From an uncultured Dysgonomonas sp. (lineage in GTDB: Bacteria; Bacteroidota; Bacteroidia; Bacteroidales; Dysgonomonadaceae): a DNA stretch of 64,000 bases. The stretch is taken from NCBI GenBank assembly GCA_900556485.1, contig USOX01000009.1, positions 1-64,000 on the forward strand, in the 5' to 3' direction. A program made the translations under genes and the position numbers. The notes beneath the pieces were generated by a model. It did not search any database. It was not told the origin of the DNA and was given only the letters and a program-made list of their open reading frames with translations. This document shows, piece by piece, positions 63,495 to 64,000 of this stretch; the stretch's first letter is position 1, and each line of letters opens with the position of its first letter.

Positions 63495-64000
63495 ATGAGG
63501 TTGGTGGGTATATTTATTTTTTTGCTGTTGGTTGGTTCTTTTTCTTGTACTAATTCGGCTTCATCTATTTCTGCCCTACATGAGGAGAGTGAAAGTATAG
63601 TGCAGGATTCGGTAATGATACCTGCGTTGAATCTGCAAATAATAGATACGGTGGTAGAGTATGGCCCTAAAATATCGCCAACTTATAAAAAGGCAGTTTG
63701 TACAGAGCTGCTTATTCCTATAATAGAGAAATTCCACAAATTGAATAAAGCGGATAAAAACCGTATACGTATTATAACTACAGAAAATATTCAGGATTTA
63801 TTGAAAAAAGATTCGCCAGTTCCTAAGGGAGTCTATTATGCATTGCTTGAAAAAGGGATTGGAGAACCTGTAGATAGTGTACAAGATGTTATGCCCGGCG
63901 ATTTTGTGCAATTCTGGACGGAGACTTGGGGACACTGTGGTATAGTGAAAAGTGTTGATCTCGAAAACAATACAATGGATATGTATTCTTCTTTTCCTTC
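63495..64000 (+). CDS. Partial lipoprotein with NlpC/P60-like features (runs off the window)
   Basis: An open frame starts at ATG 63495 and continues past the right edge (168 codons seen). It begins with an SPII signal (FLLLVGSFSC). KKAVCTELLIPIIEKF and, 80 residues later, PGDFVQFWTETWGHCGIVK resemble the Cys and His regions of papain-like NlpC/P60 or related amidase folds. The resemblance is from motif layout only and the C-terminus is missing. A short run of TTAGCAAA repeats lies in the gap before it (63445-63470). Confidence 0.6.
   Translation, partial: MRLVGIFIFLLLVGSFSCTNSASSISALHEESESIVQDSVMIPALNLQIIDTVVEYGPKISPTYKKAVCTELLIPIIEKFHKLNKADKNRIRIITTENIQDLLKKDSPVPKGVYYALLEKGIGEPVDSVQDVMPGDFVQFWTETWGHCGIVKSVDLENNTMDMYSSFP

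Overview
The window looks like a chromosomal segment of an AT-rich Bacteroidales bacterium, plausibly a Dysgonomonas-like genus (inference). Support comes from Bacteroidetes-type -7 boxes (TAnnTTTG), many SPII lipoprotein signals, type IX secretion components (PorP/SprF, PorK/GldK, PorN/GldN), a TPP-riboswitch-controlled TonB receptor plus PnuC-type transporter, the serC-serA-DUF1015 neighbourhood, and a PcfK/PcfJ conjugative-element remnant. No rRNA, tRNA or CRISPR array was recognised.

Layout. (1) 1-2710: the end of an integrated conjugative element on the minus strand (PcfJ, PcfK, an uncharacterised element protein and a small membrane protein). PcfJ is cut short at the left edge by what looks like the terminal repeats of an IS21-family element. 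(2) 3091-10757: a defence-type island. It holds a truncated YobI-like P-loop fragment, then a two-gene operon: an HNH/treble-clef protein, and a 2012-residue protein with a PD-(D/E)xK (Cap4-like) N-terminus, a STAND/NACHT-type ATPase, a very long helical region and a distinct C-terminal domain. This is the best candidate for an undescribed system. (3) 10758-16748: a repeat-rich stretch with two families of palindromes around two small unknown genes, then a Dna2-like nuclease-helicase and a lipoprotein. (4) 16874-19969: thiamine uptake under a TPP riboswitch. (5) 20036-30271: a one-directional surface-glycan operon with GT4 and GT2 glycosyltransferases, a Wzy-like polymerase, three of the four GDP-D-glycero-alpha-D-manno-heptose enzymes, and an MBOAT/SGNH-like acylation pair. 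(6) 30255-38024: housekeeping and membrane genes (ModF-like ABC ATPase, OmpA-domain protein, ketopantoate reductase, YceI lipoprotein with divergent LysR regulator, TPR protein and LIC_10190-type membrane protein).

(7) 38300-41814: PorP/SprF, GldK/PorK and GldN/PorN, with the motor genes gldL and gldM absent from the place where they normally sit. (8) 41928-43962: a BlaI-type repressor with an M56 (BlaR1-like) sensor fused to an M23 peptidase domain. That gene is interrupted near its end by an in-frame TAG. (9) 44028-56243: U32 peptidase; a membrane protein, winged-helix regulator and CreD set with two identical-arm operators; nicotinate phosphoribosyltransferase; a C10 cysteine protease with a small lipoprotein; DUF1015, serC and serA. 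(10) 56299-64000: a FISUMP-domain protein, a GC-rich hairpin-dense non-coding island, a DUF5723 protein and lipoprotein, a TnpR-passenger-like protein with miaA, DUF763, and a partial lipoprotein running off the right edge.

All calls come from reading sequence and recalled family motifs; no database search was run.
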